Shown: piece after piece, positions 1 through 9,868 of the stretch
Position numbering within the stretch: the stretch's first letter is position 1
Layout: each line of letters starts with the position of its first letter
Assembly (NCBI GenBank): GCA_017304135.1
Contig: JAFLBB010000022.1
Coordinates: 1 to 64,000, forward strand
DNA length: 64,000 nucleotides
From: Acidobacteriota bacterium
Lineage (GTDB): Bacteria > Acidobacteriota > Terriglobia > Bryobacterales > Bryobacteraceae
Direction of reading: 5' to 3'
Position numbers and translations under genes: made by a program
Notes under the pieces: generated by a model
What the model saw: only the letters and a program-made list of their open reading frames with translations
Databases searched by the model: none
What the model was told of the DNA's origin: nothing

Positions 1-1
1 G

Positions 2-370
2 ATGGCGGGGATTCTGCTGGTGGCCGTGGGGAGCGCGGCGGGTGGTGTGTGCCGCCTGCTGATGTCGCGTTGGATGTTGCATGCGCTGGGTGACGTGTTC
101 CCGTGGGCGATTCTTCTGGTCAACGTGGGCGGGAGTTTTCTGATCGGTTACTTCACGGGGCTGCGCATGCCGAGCCCGCAGCAACTGCTGCTGACGACCG
201 GCTTCTGCGGGGGGTTCACCACCTTCTCCACGTTCAGCTTTGAGCTGCTCGACCTGATCCGCCGGGGCCACACGACCAAGGCCGCGCTCTACGCCGTGGT
301 GTCGGTGGTGGTCTGTCTGGCCGCTACGTGGCTTGGCTGGCGCTGGGGTTCCTCGGCAGCACAACACTGA
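2..370 (+). CDS. crcB: CrcB/Fluc-type fluoride channel
   Basis: This encodes a 122-residue, four-helix inner-membrane protein of the CrcB/Fluc family, which exports fluoride as a dual-topology dimer. The sequence shows the family hallmarks: an early glycine-rich helix with GGVCRLL, the NVGGSFLIG segment, and the phenylalanine-rich GGFTTFSTFSFE motif (residues about 70-81) that lines the pore. The length is normal for the family. The ATG lies one base inside the window edge, so an upstream start or a fluoride riboswitch cannot be excluded. The last 47 bp overlap, tail to tail, the end of the symporter gene on the other strand. Confidence 0.93.
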   Translation: MAGILLVAVGSAAGGVCRLLMSRWMLHALGDVFPWAILLVNVGGSFLIGYFTGLRMPSPQQLLLTTGFCGGFTTFSTFSFELLDLIRRGHTTKAALYAVVSVVVCLAATWLGWRWGSSAAQH

Positions 371-1946
371 GCAGCAATCCGGCAGCGACGACGGCGACGG
401 CGCCGATGACGTTGTACCAGAGGAAGGCAACCTTCCATGTCAGGTGCACCGTGACAACGGCGGCTTCTCCGGCGAGGATGGCAAGGAACGCGGCGTGCGC
501 GCCCACACGCGGCGCGTAGAAGGCCAGGATGAAAGCCCCCAGCAGGCTGCCATAGAAGAACGAACCCACCATGTTGACGGCTTCGACGAGCGAGCCGAGC
601 GAACGGCCAAATCCGGCGGCGAAGACGGCGTAGGTTCCCCACATTGCCGTGAAGAGGCGCGAGGCCCAGAGATAGTGGTGGTCCGTGGCGTTGCCGCGGA
701 AGTGGCGCTTGTAGACGTCGATGACGGTGACGGTGGCAAGCGAGTTCACTTCGGCCGAGATGGTGGACATGGCGGCGGCAAAGATGGCGGCCATGATGAG
801 GCCGACGACGCCGGCGGGCAGGTAGGTGGTGACGAAGGTGAGGAAGATGAAGTTGGTGTCGTTGGTGGCGCCGCTGGCTTTGCGGACGGTGTCGATCTCA
901 GCCTGGGCGGTGGTGAAGGCGGCTTCGTCGCGGCCTGCGGCATCGCGGCGGGCCTGCCAGGCACGATCGTAGCGCTGCTGCAGTTGCGGCGCGTCGGCAC
1001 GCTGTTCCACCTTCGCCATCTCGCCGGGGTGGAAGATCATCGGCGGTTGGACGTAGATGTAGAAGACGAACACCATGGCGCCGGTGAACAGGATGAGGAA
1101 CTGCATGGGCAGCTTGGCCACGGCATTGAAGAGCAGGCTGAGGCGGCTGTGTGTGACGGAGCGGCCGGTGAGGTAGCGCTGCACCTGCGACTGGTCGCAG
1201 CCGAAGTAAGCAAGCGCCAGGAAGAGGCCGCCGATGAGGCCGCTGAAGAGGTTGTACTGGTCACGCACGTCGAAGGTGGTGACGAGGGCGTTGAGGCGTC
1301 CGGCGATGCCCGCGGTGCGCACGGCGTCGAGGAAGGTGACGTCGGCGGGAAGCATCCAAATGGCGCTGGCGAGGGCTGCCAACAGGCCGGCCAACATGAT
1401 GAGCATCTGCTGGAAGTCGGTCCAGGTGACGGCGCGAATGCCGCCGAGTGTGGTGTAGACGACAACGAGCACGCCCATGATGGCGGTGGTGATGTAGTCA
1501 GGCCAGCCGAAGATGACGGTGAGGACGATGGCGGGGGCGTAGAGGGCGACGCCTGCGCCGAGGCCGCGCTGGATGAGGAAGACGATGCTGACGAGGGTGC
1601 GTGTTTTGGCGTCGAAGCGCTGTTCCAGATACTCGTAGGCGGTGTAGACGCGGGCGCGGTGGAAGATGGGGACGGCGGTGGCGGAGATGAGGATCATCGC
1701 CAGGGGCAGGCCGAGATACATCTGGAGGAAGCGCATGCCGTCGGCGTAGGCCTGGCCGGTGGTGGAGATGAAGGTGATGGCGCTGGCCTGCGTGGCCATG
1801 ATGGAGAGGGCCATGGCGTACCAGGGCATCTCGCGGTTGGCGAGCAGGTAATCGTCAGTGGTTCGGGTGCGGCGGCTTCGCCAGAGGCCGTAGCCGATGA
1901 CGAACACAAGCGAAACGACGAGGACGATCCAGTCGAGAGTCCTCAT
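324..1946 (-). CDS. Sodium:solute symporter (SSS/SLC5 family)
   Basis: This encodes a 540-residue integral membrane protein of the sodium:solute symporter family, expected to import a small organic solute with Na+. About 13 hydrophobic helices can be traced. The family signature GGIRAVTWTDFQQ is near residues 165-177, followed by the FGCDQSQVQRYL segment typical of SGLT-like members. A hydrophilic, charged stretch at about residues 310-365 is a long loop. The start ATG overlaps the stop of a 53-residue membrane protein (ATGA), which itself overlaps the PIG-L deacetylase gene, so the three form one translationally coupled operon. The substrate cannot be read from sequence; a deacetylated sugar or amino sugar is a guess from the operon partner. 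Confidence 0.9.
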   Translation of the reverse strand: MRTLDWIVLVVSLVFVIGYGLWRSRRTRTTDDYLLANREMPWYAMALSIMATQASAITFISTTGQAYADGMRFLQMYLGLPLAMILISATAVPIFHRARVYTAYEYLEQRFDAKTRTLVSIVFLIQRGLGAGVALYAPAIVLTVIFGWPDYITTAIMGVLVVVYTTLGGIRAVTWTDFQQMLIMLAGLLAALASAIWMLPADVTFLDAVRTAGIAGRLNALVTTFDVRDQYNLFSGLIGGLFLALAYFGCDQSQVQRYLTGRSVTHSRLSLLFNAVAKLPMQFLILFTGAMVFVFYIYVQPPMIFHPGEMAKVEQRADAPQLQQRYDRAWQARRDAAGRDEAAFTTAQAEIDTVRKASGATNDTNFIFLTFVTTYLPAGVVGLIMAAIFAAAMSTISAEVNSLATVTVIDVYKRHFRGNATDHHYLWASRLFTAMWGTYAVFAAGFGRSLGSLVEAVNMVGSFFYGSLLGAFILAFYAPRVGAHAAFLAILAGEAAVVTVHLTWKVAFLWYNVIGAVAVVAAGLLLSVVLPRNPSASQAT

Positions 1947-2104
1947 CGGTGGAAGCCCCAGGTGAAGAAGGCCAGCAGGGCGATGAAGCCGCAGAGATAG
2001 AGGATCACGGCCAGATACACGCGTCGCCAGGAGCCGAGGAAGGGCGGCGGCTCATCGGGGGCGGCGGCGTCGGGGTGCGCGGTGCGCGGCGCGTTACTGG
2101 GCAA
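1943..2104 (-). CDS. Small single-span membrane protein between PIG-L deacetylase and symporter
   Basis: This predicted 53-residue protein has a proline/alanine-rich cytoplasmic N-terminus (PDEPPPFLGSWRRVY) followed by one hydrophobic helix (LAVILYLCGFIALLAFFTWGF) ending in FHR. The likely start is TTG at 2104, with GGGGA about 6 nt upstream, inside the last codons of the PIG-L gene. The stop TGA overlaps the symporter ATG (ATGA). The reading frame is open only as long as needed to bridge the two genes. Small helper subunits beside SSS-family transporters are known in other bacteria, so a role in assembly or stability of the symporter is a reasonable inference. The start codon is not certain and I recognise no named family. 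Confidence 0.6.
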   Translation of the reverse strand: MPSNAPRTAHPDAAAPDEPPPFLGSWRRVYLAVILYLCGFIALLAFFTWGFHR

Positions 2105-4586
2105 GGAGTTTCCCCGCGCTGACGAGGTTGGCGAAGATGCGGTGCGCGCCGGGGACGCCGGCGGGAAGTTGGCGGAACCAGCTCATGGGCGTGAAGACGT
2201 AGACGCCCTTGCCGTGGCGGGTCCAGAGGGTGGCGCCTTGCGAGGGCTTCTCGCCGGGGTCACCGGCTTCCCAGAGCGGCTGGTAGCGTTCATCCCATTT
2301 CGAGGAGAAGTAGAGGCCGCGCTCCTGCACCCAGCCTTCGTAGTCGGCGGGCGCGATGCGGTTGGGGGCGCTGAGCAGCGGGCTGTCGGGCTTCACCGGC
2401 GTGAGCGGGGCTTCTTCGACGGTGACGCGTTCGCGGCCGACGGTGAGCGGGAAGGGGCCGATGCGGTCGAGTTCATTGGAGGCGCGGCCGAAGGGTCCGC
2501 CGGTGGCAACGTTGTACTGCACGAGGTAGGTGCCGCCGTTGCTGACGTAGGCAAGCAGGCGGTCGTGGTTGGCGCGGAGATCAACGCGGGTGTTGTAGGC
2601 GCGGACGCCGGCGATGATGGCGTCGTAGCGCGAGAGGTCGGCGCGCGTGAGGTCGTCTTCGGAGAGCAGCGTGACCTCTGCGCCCCACTGGCGGAGGGCT
2701 TGCGGGACGTCGTCGCCGGCGCCCATGACATAGCCGATGCGCTTGGCCAGGGACTGCACGTCGGCGCGGACGAGGCGCACGGAGGCGGTGGGGAAGAGTG
2801 TTTGGGGAGGGATGTGGTCGTAGGCGATGGTGGTCATGCCCTGCTCGCCATCGACGCGGAGCTCGCCCACGGAGGCCGCGGCGGGCGGGGTGATCTGGAA
2901 GGAGAGCGTCGCCTGTTCGCCGGCGCGGGCGATGGAGTAGGGACGGGCGGTGGGCTCCACGGACCAACCGGCGGGGGCCTGCGGGCGGATCTCACCGGTG
3001 GCCTGATTCACATTGGCGCGCACGGCGACTTCCACGGTGCGGGCTGCGCGTTGGGGAAAGAGGAGCGATTTCTCCGCAAACGAGACGGCGACCTTGGGGG
3101 CGATGAGAAACGGACGCCACAATTCGCCGCGAACGGGATCGACATAGCGGTGGACGAGGGGACGCACAAGCGTGACGGGCACGCCGCCGATGCGGAGGTG
3201 GAAGCGGAGCTGGAATTCGGCGCTGGAATCGGCATCGCCACGCTGGGCGAGGGCGGGCACGTCGTAGAGATTGCCTTGTTGCGGAGCGCGCAGCCAATAG
3301 CGCTGCGAGGGCTTGGCGTTGGCGGGGATGGCGACACGAAGCGTGTGCGACCAGGGCTTGTTGGCGCCGGCGGCGGCGTTGGCGGCATCGATGTTCTGCT
3401 CGACGAGGCCGGTGAGTTCGAGGCGTTCGACCACCACCGGGGCGTCGTTGCGGCCGACGACGCGGGCCTGCAACTGGGCCTCGCTGCCGGGTGTGGCCAG
3501 CCACTGCGTGGCGCTGGCATCGGCGGCGACACCGGCGGCGGCGGCGACCAGTTCATCGAGTTCGGTGAGCTTGCGCTGGGCCAGCGGGTGAGTGAGGGCG
3601 GCGATCAGCGTGCGGGCCTTGGCCAGCGCGGGCAGGATGCGGTCCGTGTGGCGGATGTCGTAAGCGTTGCTCGCTTCGGCCAGGGCGGCTGCCACGGGTG
3701 CTCCGCCGGGGATGCGGCTCCAGGTGGTGTCGACACCGGCAAAGGGGTCGCCCTCGGCGGGTTCGCCGGCGACGGTGACGAAGTAATTGGGCATGGAGCC
3801 CTTGCGTTCGGCGGCGCCCATGCCCTGGCTGCGGTGCATGCTGCGGCTCATGCCGGCGATCTCGCCGTAGGAATAACCGAGTAACGGGTCGAATTCTCCC
3901 GTATCGATCATCATGCGCGCGGTGCGGGCGGCCTCCTGTTCCATCTCGCGGTTGAACGAGAAGGAATTCCAGATGACGCGCTTGGCGCGCCAGGGCTGGA
4001 CGAAGGGGAGCTGTTCGGGAAAACGCGCGGGGTCGGCGGCGGCCTCCCAGGCTTCCTTGCCGAGGATGGCCGAGGATTGATGATGGCCGTGGCCGTCGCG
4101 CGGGGTGCCGCTGAAGCGCAGAATGATGACGTCGGGCTGGAAGCGGCGGATGACCCAGACGGCGTCGCCCAGCACCTCGTTGCGTCCCCATTTGTCGAGC
4201 GTTTCGGCGGCGGTTTTGGAGAAGCCGAAGTCGATGGCGCGGGAGAAGAACTGCTCGGCGCCGTCGAGCCTGCGCGCGGCGAGGAGTTCCTGGGTGCGGA
4301 TGAGGCCCATCAGTTCGCCCTGCTCGGAGCCGATGAGGTTCTGGCCGCCTTCGCCGCGGGTGAGGGAGAGATAAGCGGCGCGGTAGTGGCGGCCGCGGCC
4401 GAAGTAAGCCAGCACGGCGGTGTTCTCATCGTCAGGATGGGCGGCGATCATGAGCACGCTGCCGACAACCTGAAGGCGGTCGAGACGGGCGCGCACGTCG
4501 GCGGCGCCGGAGACCAGCGGACGCTCCTGCGCGAACAGGGAGAGGGAGACCAAGCACACCAACAGCAGGATGGTGAAACGGCGCAT
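2094..4586 (-). CDS. Secreted PIG-L/LmbE-family deacetylase, large form
   Basis: This encodes an 830-residue exported protein. The N-terminus MRRFTILLLVCLVSLSLFAQ is a signal peptide. Residues about 40-290 form a PIG-L (LmbE) zinc-dependent N-deacetylase domain, with the AAHPDDEN metal motif, RGEGGQN and the second-site motif DGHGHHQ. The C-terminal 500 residues are beta-rich, then a segment like a ThuA/glutamine-amidotransferase fold (IAGVRAYNTR, YVSNGGTYLVQYN). PIG-L enzymes remove acetyl groups from N-acetylglucosamine-type substrates. The start at 4586 is chosen over an in-frame ATG 48 nt upstream because it begins the signal peptide and because TACACT lies 7 nt before it, with no ribosome site. 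It heads the operon with the small membrane protein and the symporter. Confidence 0.87.
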   Translation of the reverse strand: MRRFTILLLVCLVSLSLFAQERPLVSGAADVRARLDRLQVVGSVLMIAAHPDDENTAVLAYFGRGRHYRAAYLSLTRGEGGQNLIGSEQGELMGLIRTQELLAARRLDGAEQFFSRAIDFGFSKTAAETLDKWGRNEVLGDAVWVIRRFQPDVIILRFSGTPRDGHGHHQSSAILGKEAWEAAADPARFPEQLPFVQPWRAKRVIWNSFSFNREMEQEAARTARMMIDTGEFDPLLGYSYGEIAGMSRSMHRSQGMGAAERKGSMPNYFVTVAGEPAEGDPFAGVDTTWSRIPGGAPVAAALAEASNAYDIRHTDRILPALAKARTLIAALTHPLAQRKLTELDELVAAAAGVAADASATQWLATPGSEAQLQARVVGRNDAPVVVERLELTGLVEQNIDAANAAAGANKPWSHTLRVAIPANAKPSQRYWLRAPQQGNLYDVPALAQRGDADSSAEFQLRFHLRIGGVPVTLVRPLVHRYVDPVRGELWRPFLIAPKVAVSFAEKSLLFPQRAARTVEVAVRANVNQATGEIRPQAPAGWSVEPTARPYSIARAGEQATLSFQITPPAAASVGELRVDGEQGMTTIAYDHIPPQTLFPTASVRLVRADVQSLAKRIGYVMGAGDDVPQALRQWGAEVTLLSEDDLTRADLSRYDAIIAGVRAYNTRVDLRANHDRLLAYVSNGGTYLVQYNVATGGPFGRASNELDRIGPFPLTVGRERVTVEEAPLTPVKPDSPLLSAPNRIAPADYEGWVQERGLYFSSKWDERYQPLWEAGDPGEKPSQGATLWTRHGKGVYVFTPMSWFRQLPAGVPGAHRIFANLVSAGKLLAQ

Positions 4587-4593
4587 AGACCTC

Positions 4594-4606
4594 AGTGTAG
4601 TAGATT
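4594..4606. promoter_or_regulatory. Back-to-back -10 elements of divergent PIG-L and patatin genes
   Basis: Only 27 bp separate the two start codons. On the minus strand TACACT (4594-4599) is 7 nt before the deacetylase ATG. On the plus strand TAGATT (4601-4606) is 7 nt before the patatin ATG at 4614. No Shine-Dalgarno sequence fits either start, so both transcripts may be leaderless and the two promoters must overlap. No good -35 hexamer was found for either. Confidence 0.45.
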
Positions 4607-4613
4607 GCCATTG

Positions 4614-5489
4614 ATGGGCGATTCCGAAGAACAATCAGCCGTGCGGGCCCGCCAAGCGCGCCAACGGGGCGAGAGCAGCATGTGGCGATTCCTGTATGGG
4701 AGCGGCGACGGCTATCGCCGCAGCAAGGTGGGTTTGGCCTTGGGCGGAGGGTTTGCGCGGGGCATTGCGCATCTCGGTGTGCTGCAGGTGTTGGAGGAGA
4801 ATCGCATTCCGCTGGCCTGCATTACGGGCGTCAGTTCGGGCGCGATGATGGCGGCGGCCTATGCCAGCGGCACACCGTTGCACAGGCTGGACGAGCTGGC
4901 GCGGCGGATGAAGTTCAAGGACGTCGCGGGCTGGACGCTATCGAAGATGGGGCTGATGACGAGTGACCGCATGGACGCGTTCCTGCGCAGCCTGCTTGCC
5001 GTACATCGCTTTGAGGACATGCGCATTCCGCTGGGCGTGGTGGCCTGTGATTTGAAGACGGGCGAAGCGGTGTTGTATTCGCAGCGTGGCGACGTGGTGC
5101 CGGCGGTGCGGGCCAGTTGCGCCTATCCGGGCTTGTTCAGGCCGATTGCGATTGAGGGGCGGCTGCTGGTGGACGGGGGCATGGCCGAGGATGTGCCGGC
5201 GCCGTCGGCGAAGAAGCTCGGCGCGGCGAAGGTGATCGCGGTATCGCTGGAGATGGATGAGGTGCCCGACGATCCGACCAACCTGGCGCAGGTGATCAAC
5301 CGCTGCTTCCAGATTTTGCAGGCGCAGTCCGGGCCGACGTGGCGGCCTTCGGCGGAGCTGGTGTTGACGCCGAAGATCAATACTTTCGGGTGGGATTCGT
5401 TCGATCAGACAGAACGGATGATTGAGGCGGGGCGACGGGCGGCCGAAGCCGCCCTGCCGGAAATTAAAGGCTGGTTGGCGGGCAACTGA
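4614..5489 (+). CDS. Patatin-like phospholipase (RssA/NTE type)
   Basis: This encodes a patatin-family serine lipase of about 291 residues, or 269 if ATG 4680 is used. It shows the oxyanion motif GGGFARGIAHLGVL, the nucleophile elbow GVSSG and the dyad aspartate in VDGGM, in the usual order and spacing for the RssA-like group of bacterial patatins. No signal peptide is seen, so a cytoplasmic or membrane-peripheral acyl hydrolase is expected. ATG 4614 is preferred because TAGATT sits 7 nt upstream. ATG 4680 has a purine-rich stretch (GGGGCGAGAG) before it and gives a more compact N-terminus, so the start is open. It is divergent from the deacetylase operon. Confidence 0.88.
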   Translation: MGDSEEQSAVRARQARQRGESSMWRFLYGSGDGYRRSKVGLALGGGFARGIAHLGVLQVLEENRIPLACITGVSSGAMMAAAYASGTPLHRLDELARRMKFKDVAGWTLSKMGLMTSDRMDAFLRSLLAVHRFEDMRIPLGVVACDLKTGEAVLYSQRGDVVPAVRASCAYPGLFRPIAIEGRLLVDGGMAEDVPAPSAKKLGAAKVIAVSLEMDEVPDDPTNLAQVINRCFQILQAQSGPTWRPSAELVLTPKINTFGWDSFDQTERMIEAGRRAAEAALPEIKGWLAGN

Positions 5490-5530
5490 GCGGGCCAGCC
5501 ACTGAGCAGGCAGGCCACTCAGCGGCGCGG

Positions 5531-6016
5531 CTAGTGCTTGCCGCCGTCTTCGTGAATCTGCGTGGCGAGATAGTTCTGGATGCCCATCTCTTCGATCATG
5601 TGCAGCTGGGCTTCGAGCCAGTCGACATGCTCTTCTTCATCCACGAGGATCTCTTCGAAGAGCTCGCGCGAGCCGTTGTCGGCGGCCTCGGTGGCGGCGG
5701 CGATGGCTTTGTTGAGGCGCGGCAGGGCTTCGAGTTCAAGCGCGAGATCGTTCTGGAACTGCTCCTTCACATTCTGGCCGATGCGCAGCGGGAAGAGCTC
5801 ATTCATGAGAGGCGACCCGTCGAGGTAGAGCATGCGCTCCAGCACCTTTTCGGCGTGGACCATCTCCTCGATGGACTCCTTGCGTGTGTATTTATACAGA
5901 CGCTGGTAGCCCCAGTTGTTCAACATCTCGGCGTGGAGGAAGTATTGGTTGATGGCGGTGAGCTCAGCCTTCAACACTTCTTGTAGATAAGCGAGAACCT
6001 GCGGGTTTCCCTTCAT
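5531..6016 (-). CDS. bfr: Bacterioferritin
   Basis: This encodes a 161-residue haem-containing iron-storage ferritin. All di-iron ligands are present at canonical positions: E18, E51, H54, E94, E127 and H130. The haem-ligating Met52 is also there (EEMVHAE), which separates it from bacterial non-haem ferritin. The C-terminus ends in HEDGGKH. A TACACT hexamer lies 9 nt before the ATG and no ribosome-binding site is visible, so the 5' leader is very short or absent. It sits between the patatin gene and uvrA, transcribed away from uvrA. No Fur-like box was recognised upstream. Confidence 0.95.
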   Translation of the reverse strand: MKGNPQVLAYLQEVLKAELTAINQYFLHAEMLNNWGYQRLYKYTRKESIEEMVHAEKVLERMLYLDGSPLMNELFPLRIGQNVKEQFQNDLALELEALPRLNKAIAAATEAADNGSRELFEEILVDEEEHVDWLEAQLHMIEEMGIQNYLATQIHEDGGKH

Positions 6017-6125
6017 GACGATTCGAGTGTAGCACGCGAAGGTATAGATTCCGCCACGGCAAAAGCGCGGCGGCGGCGGGCTCTCGCGGCATGGGACAAT
6101 AGGGGATTCCCCTGAACCCGCTCAC

Positions 6126-8903
6126 ATGCTCAAACGCATTACCGTGCACGGCGCACGCCAGCACAATCTGAAGAACATCGACGTCGAGATCCCGCGGAAC
6201 TCGCTGACGGTGATCACTGGCCTGAGCGGATCGGGCAAGTCGTCGCTCGCCTTCGACACGATCTACGCCGAGGGGCAGCGGCGCTACGTGGAGACGCTTT
6301 CGCCCTACGCGCGGCAGTTCCTCGACCAGATGGAGCGGCCCGATGTGGACTCGATTGACGGGCTGAGCCCGGCCATCTCGATTGAGCAGAAGACGACCAA
6401 TCGCAGCCCGCGCTCCACGGTGGGCACGATCACGGAGATCTACGACTACCTGCGCCTTTTGTACGCCTCCATCGGCGTGCCGCATTGCCCGGATTGCGGC
6501 ATTGAGATTGTGCCGCGGAAGACGGGGCAGATCGTCGATCAGATTCTCAGCGAGCGGCAGAACGAACGGATCATGATCCTGGCGCCGATTGTGCGCGGCC
6601 GCAAGGGTGAGTACAAGAAGGACCTGGAGAAGCTCTCGCGGCAGGGCTTTGTGCGGGCGCGCATCGATGGCGAACTGCGCGGACTTGAGGAAGAGATCAC
6701 TCTCGACAAGCGGCGCAATCACACGATTGAGGTGGTGGTCGACCGGTTGCTGATCAAGCCGGGCGTGGAGCAGCGGCTGGAAGCCTCGATCGAGACGGCG
6801 ACAAAGCTGGCCGATGGGCTGGTGATGGTGTGTGTGGTGGGCGGCGCGGGCGGCGAGTCAAAGGAAGAGCATCTGTTCTCGCAGAAGCTGGCGTGTCCGG
6901 AGTGCGGCGGGAGCATTCCGAAACTGGAGCCGCGTTCGTTCTCGTTCAACAGTCCGTATGGCGCGTGTGAAACGTGCAACGGGTTAGGCAGCCGCTGGGG
7001 GTTCGATGCCGACAAGGTGATAGTCGATCCGGGGCGGCCGCTGTTGGAAGGCGGGCTGGGGCCGGGGGGGTCGTCGGCGGGCATGGCGCACCGTGTGAAC
7101 GATTTTGCGCGGCGCAACAAGATCAAGATCGAGAAGCCGTTTGAGGAATTGCCGGCAAAGTCGCGCAAGTTGCTGCTGGAGGGCGCGGCGGGCTTTCCTG
7201 GCGTTCTTGGCATTCTGCAGGAGACCTTTGACGAAACCGGCGACACCTATCGCGAGCACCTGATCAACTACATGTCGGCGGCTCCGTGCGAGAGCTGCCA
7301 CGGTGCAAGGCTGAAGCGCGGCCACCTTGCTGTGCAGGTGAAGGGCGTGCCGATTGGCGAGTTCACGGCGTTGGGGCTGTCGCGCGCGCTGGCGCTGGTG
7401 AAGACGTGGACGCTGGAAGAGCGCGAGAAGGCGATTGCTGAACGCATTGTGGAGGAGATTCGCGACCGGCTGGAGTTCTTGTGCGCGGTGGGGCTGGATT
7501 ACCTCAGCCTGCAACGCTCGGCGGCGACGCTTTCCGGCGGCGAGTCGCAGCGCATCCGGCTGGCCACGCAGATTGGCACGAAGCTGCGCGGCGTGTTGTA
7601 TGTGCTCGATGAGCCTTCGATCGGGCTGCATCCGCGCGATAACGAGCGGCTGCTGGAGACGCTGGGCGAACTGCGCGATCTGGGCAACACGGTGCTGGTG
7701 GTGGAGCACGACGAGGACACCATCGAGCGGGCCGACTACGTGGTGGATCTCGGCCCCGGCGCGGGGCGGCTGGGCGGCGAACTGGTGGCGGCGGGCACGC
7801 CGGAGATGATTCGCAAGAGCAAGACGTCGCTGACGGGCCAATATCTTTCCGGCAAGCGCAGCATTGCCGTGCCGTCGTTCCGGCGCAAGGGCAGCGGCGA
7901 GGCGATTGTGGTGAAAGGGGCGACGGAGCACAACCTGAAGAGCATCGACGTCGAGTTTCCATTAGGCATGCTGATTGCCATCACCGGCGTTTCCGGCAGC
8001 GGGAAATCGACGCTGGTGAACGACATTCTCTACCGCGCTCTGGCTGAGGAGATCTACGGCGCGAGGCGTTCGCCGGGGGCGCACGGCAAAGTGGTGGGGA
8101 TGAACCTGGTGGATAAGGTGATCGAGATTGACCAGACGCCGATCGGGCGCACGCCGCGTTCGAACCCGGCCACCTATACCGGAGTGTTTGGTCCGATTCG
8201 CGATCTGTTTGCCATGCTGCCGGAGTCGCGTGAGCGCGGCTACAAGGCGGGGCGGTTCAGCTTCAACGTGAAGGGCGGGCGCTGCGAAGGCTGCCAGGGC
8301 GACGGCATGAAGCGCATCGAGATGAACTTCCTGCCCGATGTGTTTGTCACCTGCGACCTCTGCCGCGGGCGGCGCTACAACCACGAGACGCTGCAGGTGA
8401 AGTTCAAGAACCTGTCGATTGCCGATCTGCTGGAATCGACGGTGGAAGACGCACTGCCGCTGCTGGAGAATTTTCCGGCGATCAAGGCAAAGCTGGAAAC
8501 GCTCCACGACGTGGGCTTGGGCTACCTGCACCTGGGGCAGTCATCGACGACACTTTCCGGCGGCGAAGCGCAGCGCATCAAGCTTGCCCGCGAACTGAGC
8601 CGTCGCCAGACGGGCCGCACCTTCTACATCCTGGACGAACCGACGACGGGGCTGCATTTCGAGGATGTGAACCGGCTGCTCGACGTGTTACAAAGGCTGG
8701 TGGAGTTGGGCAATACGGTGGTCGTGATTGAGCACCATTTGGATGTGATCAAGTCGGCTGACTGGGTGATTGATCTGGGGCCGGAGGGCGGCGAAGGAGG
8801 CGGGCAGATTGTGGTGATGGGAACACCGGAGCAGGTGGCGCGCAACCGCCGCAGCCATACAGGCCGCGCGCTGGACCGTGTTCTGGGAAGGAAGCCGGCG
8901 TGA
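6126..8903 (+). CDS. uvrA: Excinuclease ABC subunit A
   Basis: This encodes a 925-residue UvrA, the damage-sensing ATPase of nucleotide excision repair, which loads UvrB. Two ABC modules are present, each split by insertions: Walker A motifs GLSGSGKS (residues 32-39) and GVSGSGKS (about 620), with signature motifs TLSGGESQR and TLSGGEAQR. Zinc modules are intact, with CPECGG/CETCNG near residue 256 and [14 protein letters not shown] near residue 720. Length and domain order are normal. GACAAT about 25 nt before the ATG could be a -10 box, followed by a small AGGGGATTCCCCT hairpin. The stop overlaps the GTG of the next gene (GTGA), so uvrA leads a four-gene operon. Confidence 0.97.
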   Translation: MLKRITVHGARQHNLKNIDVEIPRNSLTVITGLSGSGKSSLAFDTIYAEGQRRYVETLSPYARQFLDQMERPDVDSIDGLSPAISIEQKTTNRSPRSTVGTITEIYDYLRLLYASIGVPHCPDCGIEIVPRKTGQIVDQILSERQNERIMILAPIVRGRKGEYKKDLEKLSRQGFVRARIDGELRGLEEEITLDKRRNHTIEVVVDRLLIKPGVEQRLEASIETATKLADGLVMVCVVGGAGGESKEEHLFSQKLACPECGGSIPKLEPRSFSFNSPYGACETCNGLGSRWGFDADKVIVDPGRPLLEGGLGPGGSSAGMAHRVNDFARRNKIKIEKPFEELPAKSRKLLLEGAAGFPGVLGILQETFDETGDTYREHLINYMSAAPCESCHGARLKRGHLAVQVKGVPIGEFTALGLSRALALVKTWTLEEREKAIAERIVEEIRDRLEFLCAVGLDYLSLQRSAATLSGGESQRIRLATQIGTKLRGVLYVLDEPSIGLHPRDNERLLETLGELRDLGNTVLVVEHDEDTIERADYVVDLGPGAGRLGGELVAAGTPEMIRKSKTSLTGQYLSGKRSIAVPSFRRKGSGEAIVVKGATEHNLKSIDVEFPLGMLIAITGVSGSGKSTLVNDILYRALAEEIYGARRSPGAHGKVVGMNLVDKVIEIDQTPIGRTPRSNPATYTGVFGPIRDLFAMLPESRERGYKAGRFSFNVKGGRCEGCQGDGMKRIEMNFLPDVFVTCDLCRGRRYNHETLQVKFKNLSIADLLESTVEDALPLLENFPAIKAKLETLHDVGLGYLHLGQSSTTLSGGEAQRIKLARELSRRQTGRTFYILDEPTTGLHFEDVNRLLDVLQRLVELGNTVVVIEHHLDVIKSADWVIDLGPEGGEGGGQIVVMGTPEQVARNRRSHTGRALDRVLGRKPA

Positions 8904-9868
8904 GCCGCTACTCGCAGGAGCCGACCGACCTGGCGGGGTTGAAGACCGTTTCGCTGCATGGCCGCGGCGGGAAGGTGCACACGGGATTGTTCGCGCGTCC
9001 GCATGCGGCGGGCACGGCGATGGGGGGGTGGCTCGATTCCCTGCCCCGGCTGCTGGCGGCCGATTCGCTGCGCGCCGTGGCCGATGCCATTTGGAATGCC
9101 CGGCTGGCGGGCAAGCCGGTGATGTGGGGCATTGGCGGGCATGTGATCAAATGCGGCCTTGCACCGTTGCTGCTCGACCTGGCCGCGCGCGGCATGGCCA
9201 CCTCGTTTTCGATGAATGGCGCGGCGGCGATTCACGATCTGGAGATCGCGCTGGCGGGCTATACGAGCGAAGATGTGGAAGCCGTGTTGCCGGATGGCAG
9301 CTTTGGCTCAGCCGAAGAGACGGGCCGCGAGTTTAACCAGGCGCTGATCGAGGCCGCGCGCGATGGCATCGGCGCGGGCGAAGGGCTGGCGCGCAAGGCG
9401 AGCGAACTGGCTAATGCGGAATTCGCGCCGTTCAGTCTGCTGTGCGGAGCGCACGCGGCGGCCATTCCCGTCACCGTGCACATCGCGGTGGGCACCGACA
9501 CGCCGCATACGCATCCACACGTGGACGCCGCTGCCATGGGCGCGGCCACGCATCACGATTTCCGCCTCGTCTGCACGCTCGTGCGCGGGCTGGACGGCGG
9601 CGGGGTGTACATCAACCTCGGCTCGGCTGTCGTCATGCCGGAGGTGTTTCTCAAGGCGCTCTCCACGGTGCGCAACCTGGGCCATGGCGTGCGTCAGTTC
9701 ACCACGGCCAATTTCGATTTCCTGCAGCACTACCGGCCGAAGGTGAACGTGGTGGACCGGCCGCACGCGCAGGCCGGCGGCAAAGGCTATTCGATCACCG
9801 GCCATCACGAGATCATGTTGCCGCTGCTGGCGGCGCTTTTGGTGGAGCGGGAGGCGGCGGCGCGATGA
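8900..9868 (+). CDS. Uncharacterised protein, distantly deoxyhypusine-synthase-like
   Basis: This 322-residue protein starts at a GTG overlapping the uvrA stop. A glycine-rich, Rossmann-like half contains [16 protein letters not shown], then [16 protein letters not shown] and GYTSEDVE, in the order seen in deoxyhypusine-synthase-like proteins. A His/Asp-rich segment follows ([18 protein letters not shown]), then [19 protein letters not shown]. The catalytic lysine region of true deoxyhypusine synthase (SWGK) is not visible, so the enzyme activity is not claimed. The cytoplasmic location, tight coupling to a CPBP protease and mtnA, and position behind uvrA are clear; the function is not. An NAD-binding role is an inference from the fold-like motifs. 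Confidence 0.7.
   Translation: MSRYSQEPTDLAGLKTVSLHGRGGKVHTGLFARPHAAGTAMGGWLDSLPRLLAADSLRAVADAIWNARLAGKPVMWGIGGHVIKCGLAPLLLDLAARGMATSFSMNGAAAIHDLEIALAGYTSEDVEAVLPDGSFGSAEETGREFNQALIEAARDGIGAGEGLARKASELANAEFAPFSLLCGAHAAAIPVTVHIAVGTDTPHTHPHVDAAAMGAATHHDFRLVCTLVRGLDGGGVYINLGSAVVMPEVFLKALSTVRNLGHGVRQFTTANFDFLQHYRPKVNVVDRPHAQAGGKGYSITGHHEIMLPLLAALLVEREAAAR

Noticed and set aside
1..60. Fluoride riboswitch before crcB
   Set aside because: The window begins one base before the crcB start, so the upstream region cannot be seen.
333..2000. Long plus-strand open frame of 555 codons opposite the symporter gene
   Set aside because: Translation is Gly/Asp/Glu-rich with no family pattern. It mirrors the high-GC third positions of the true symporter gene.
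2082..3884. 600-codon frame opposite the PIG-L gene
   Set aside because: Low-complexity Gly/Ala/Asp composition and complete overlap with a well-supported deacetylase.
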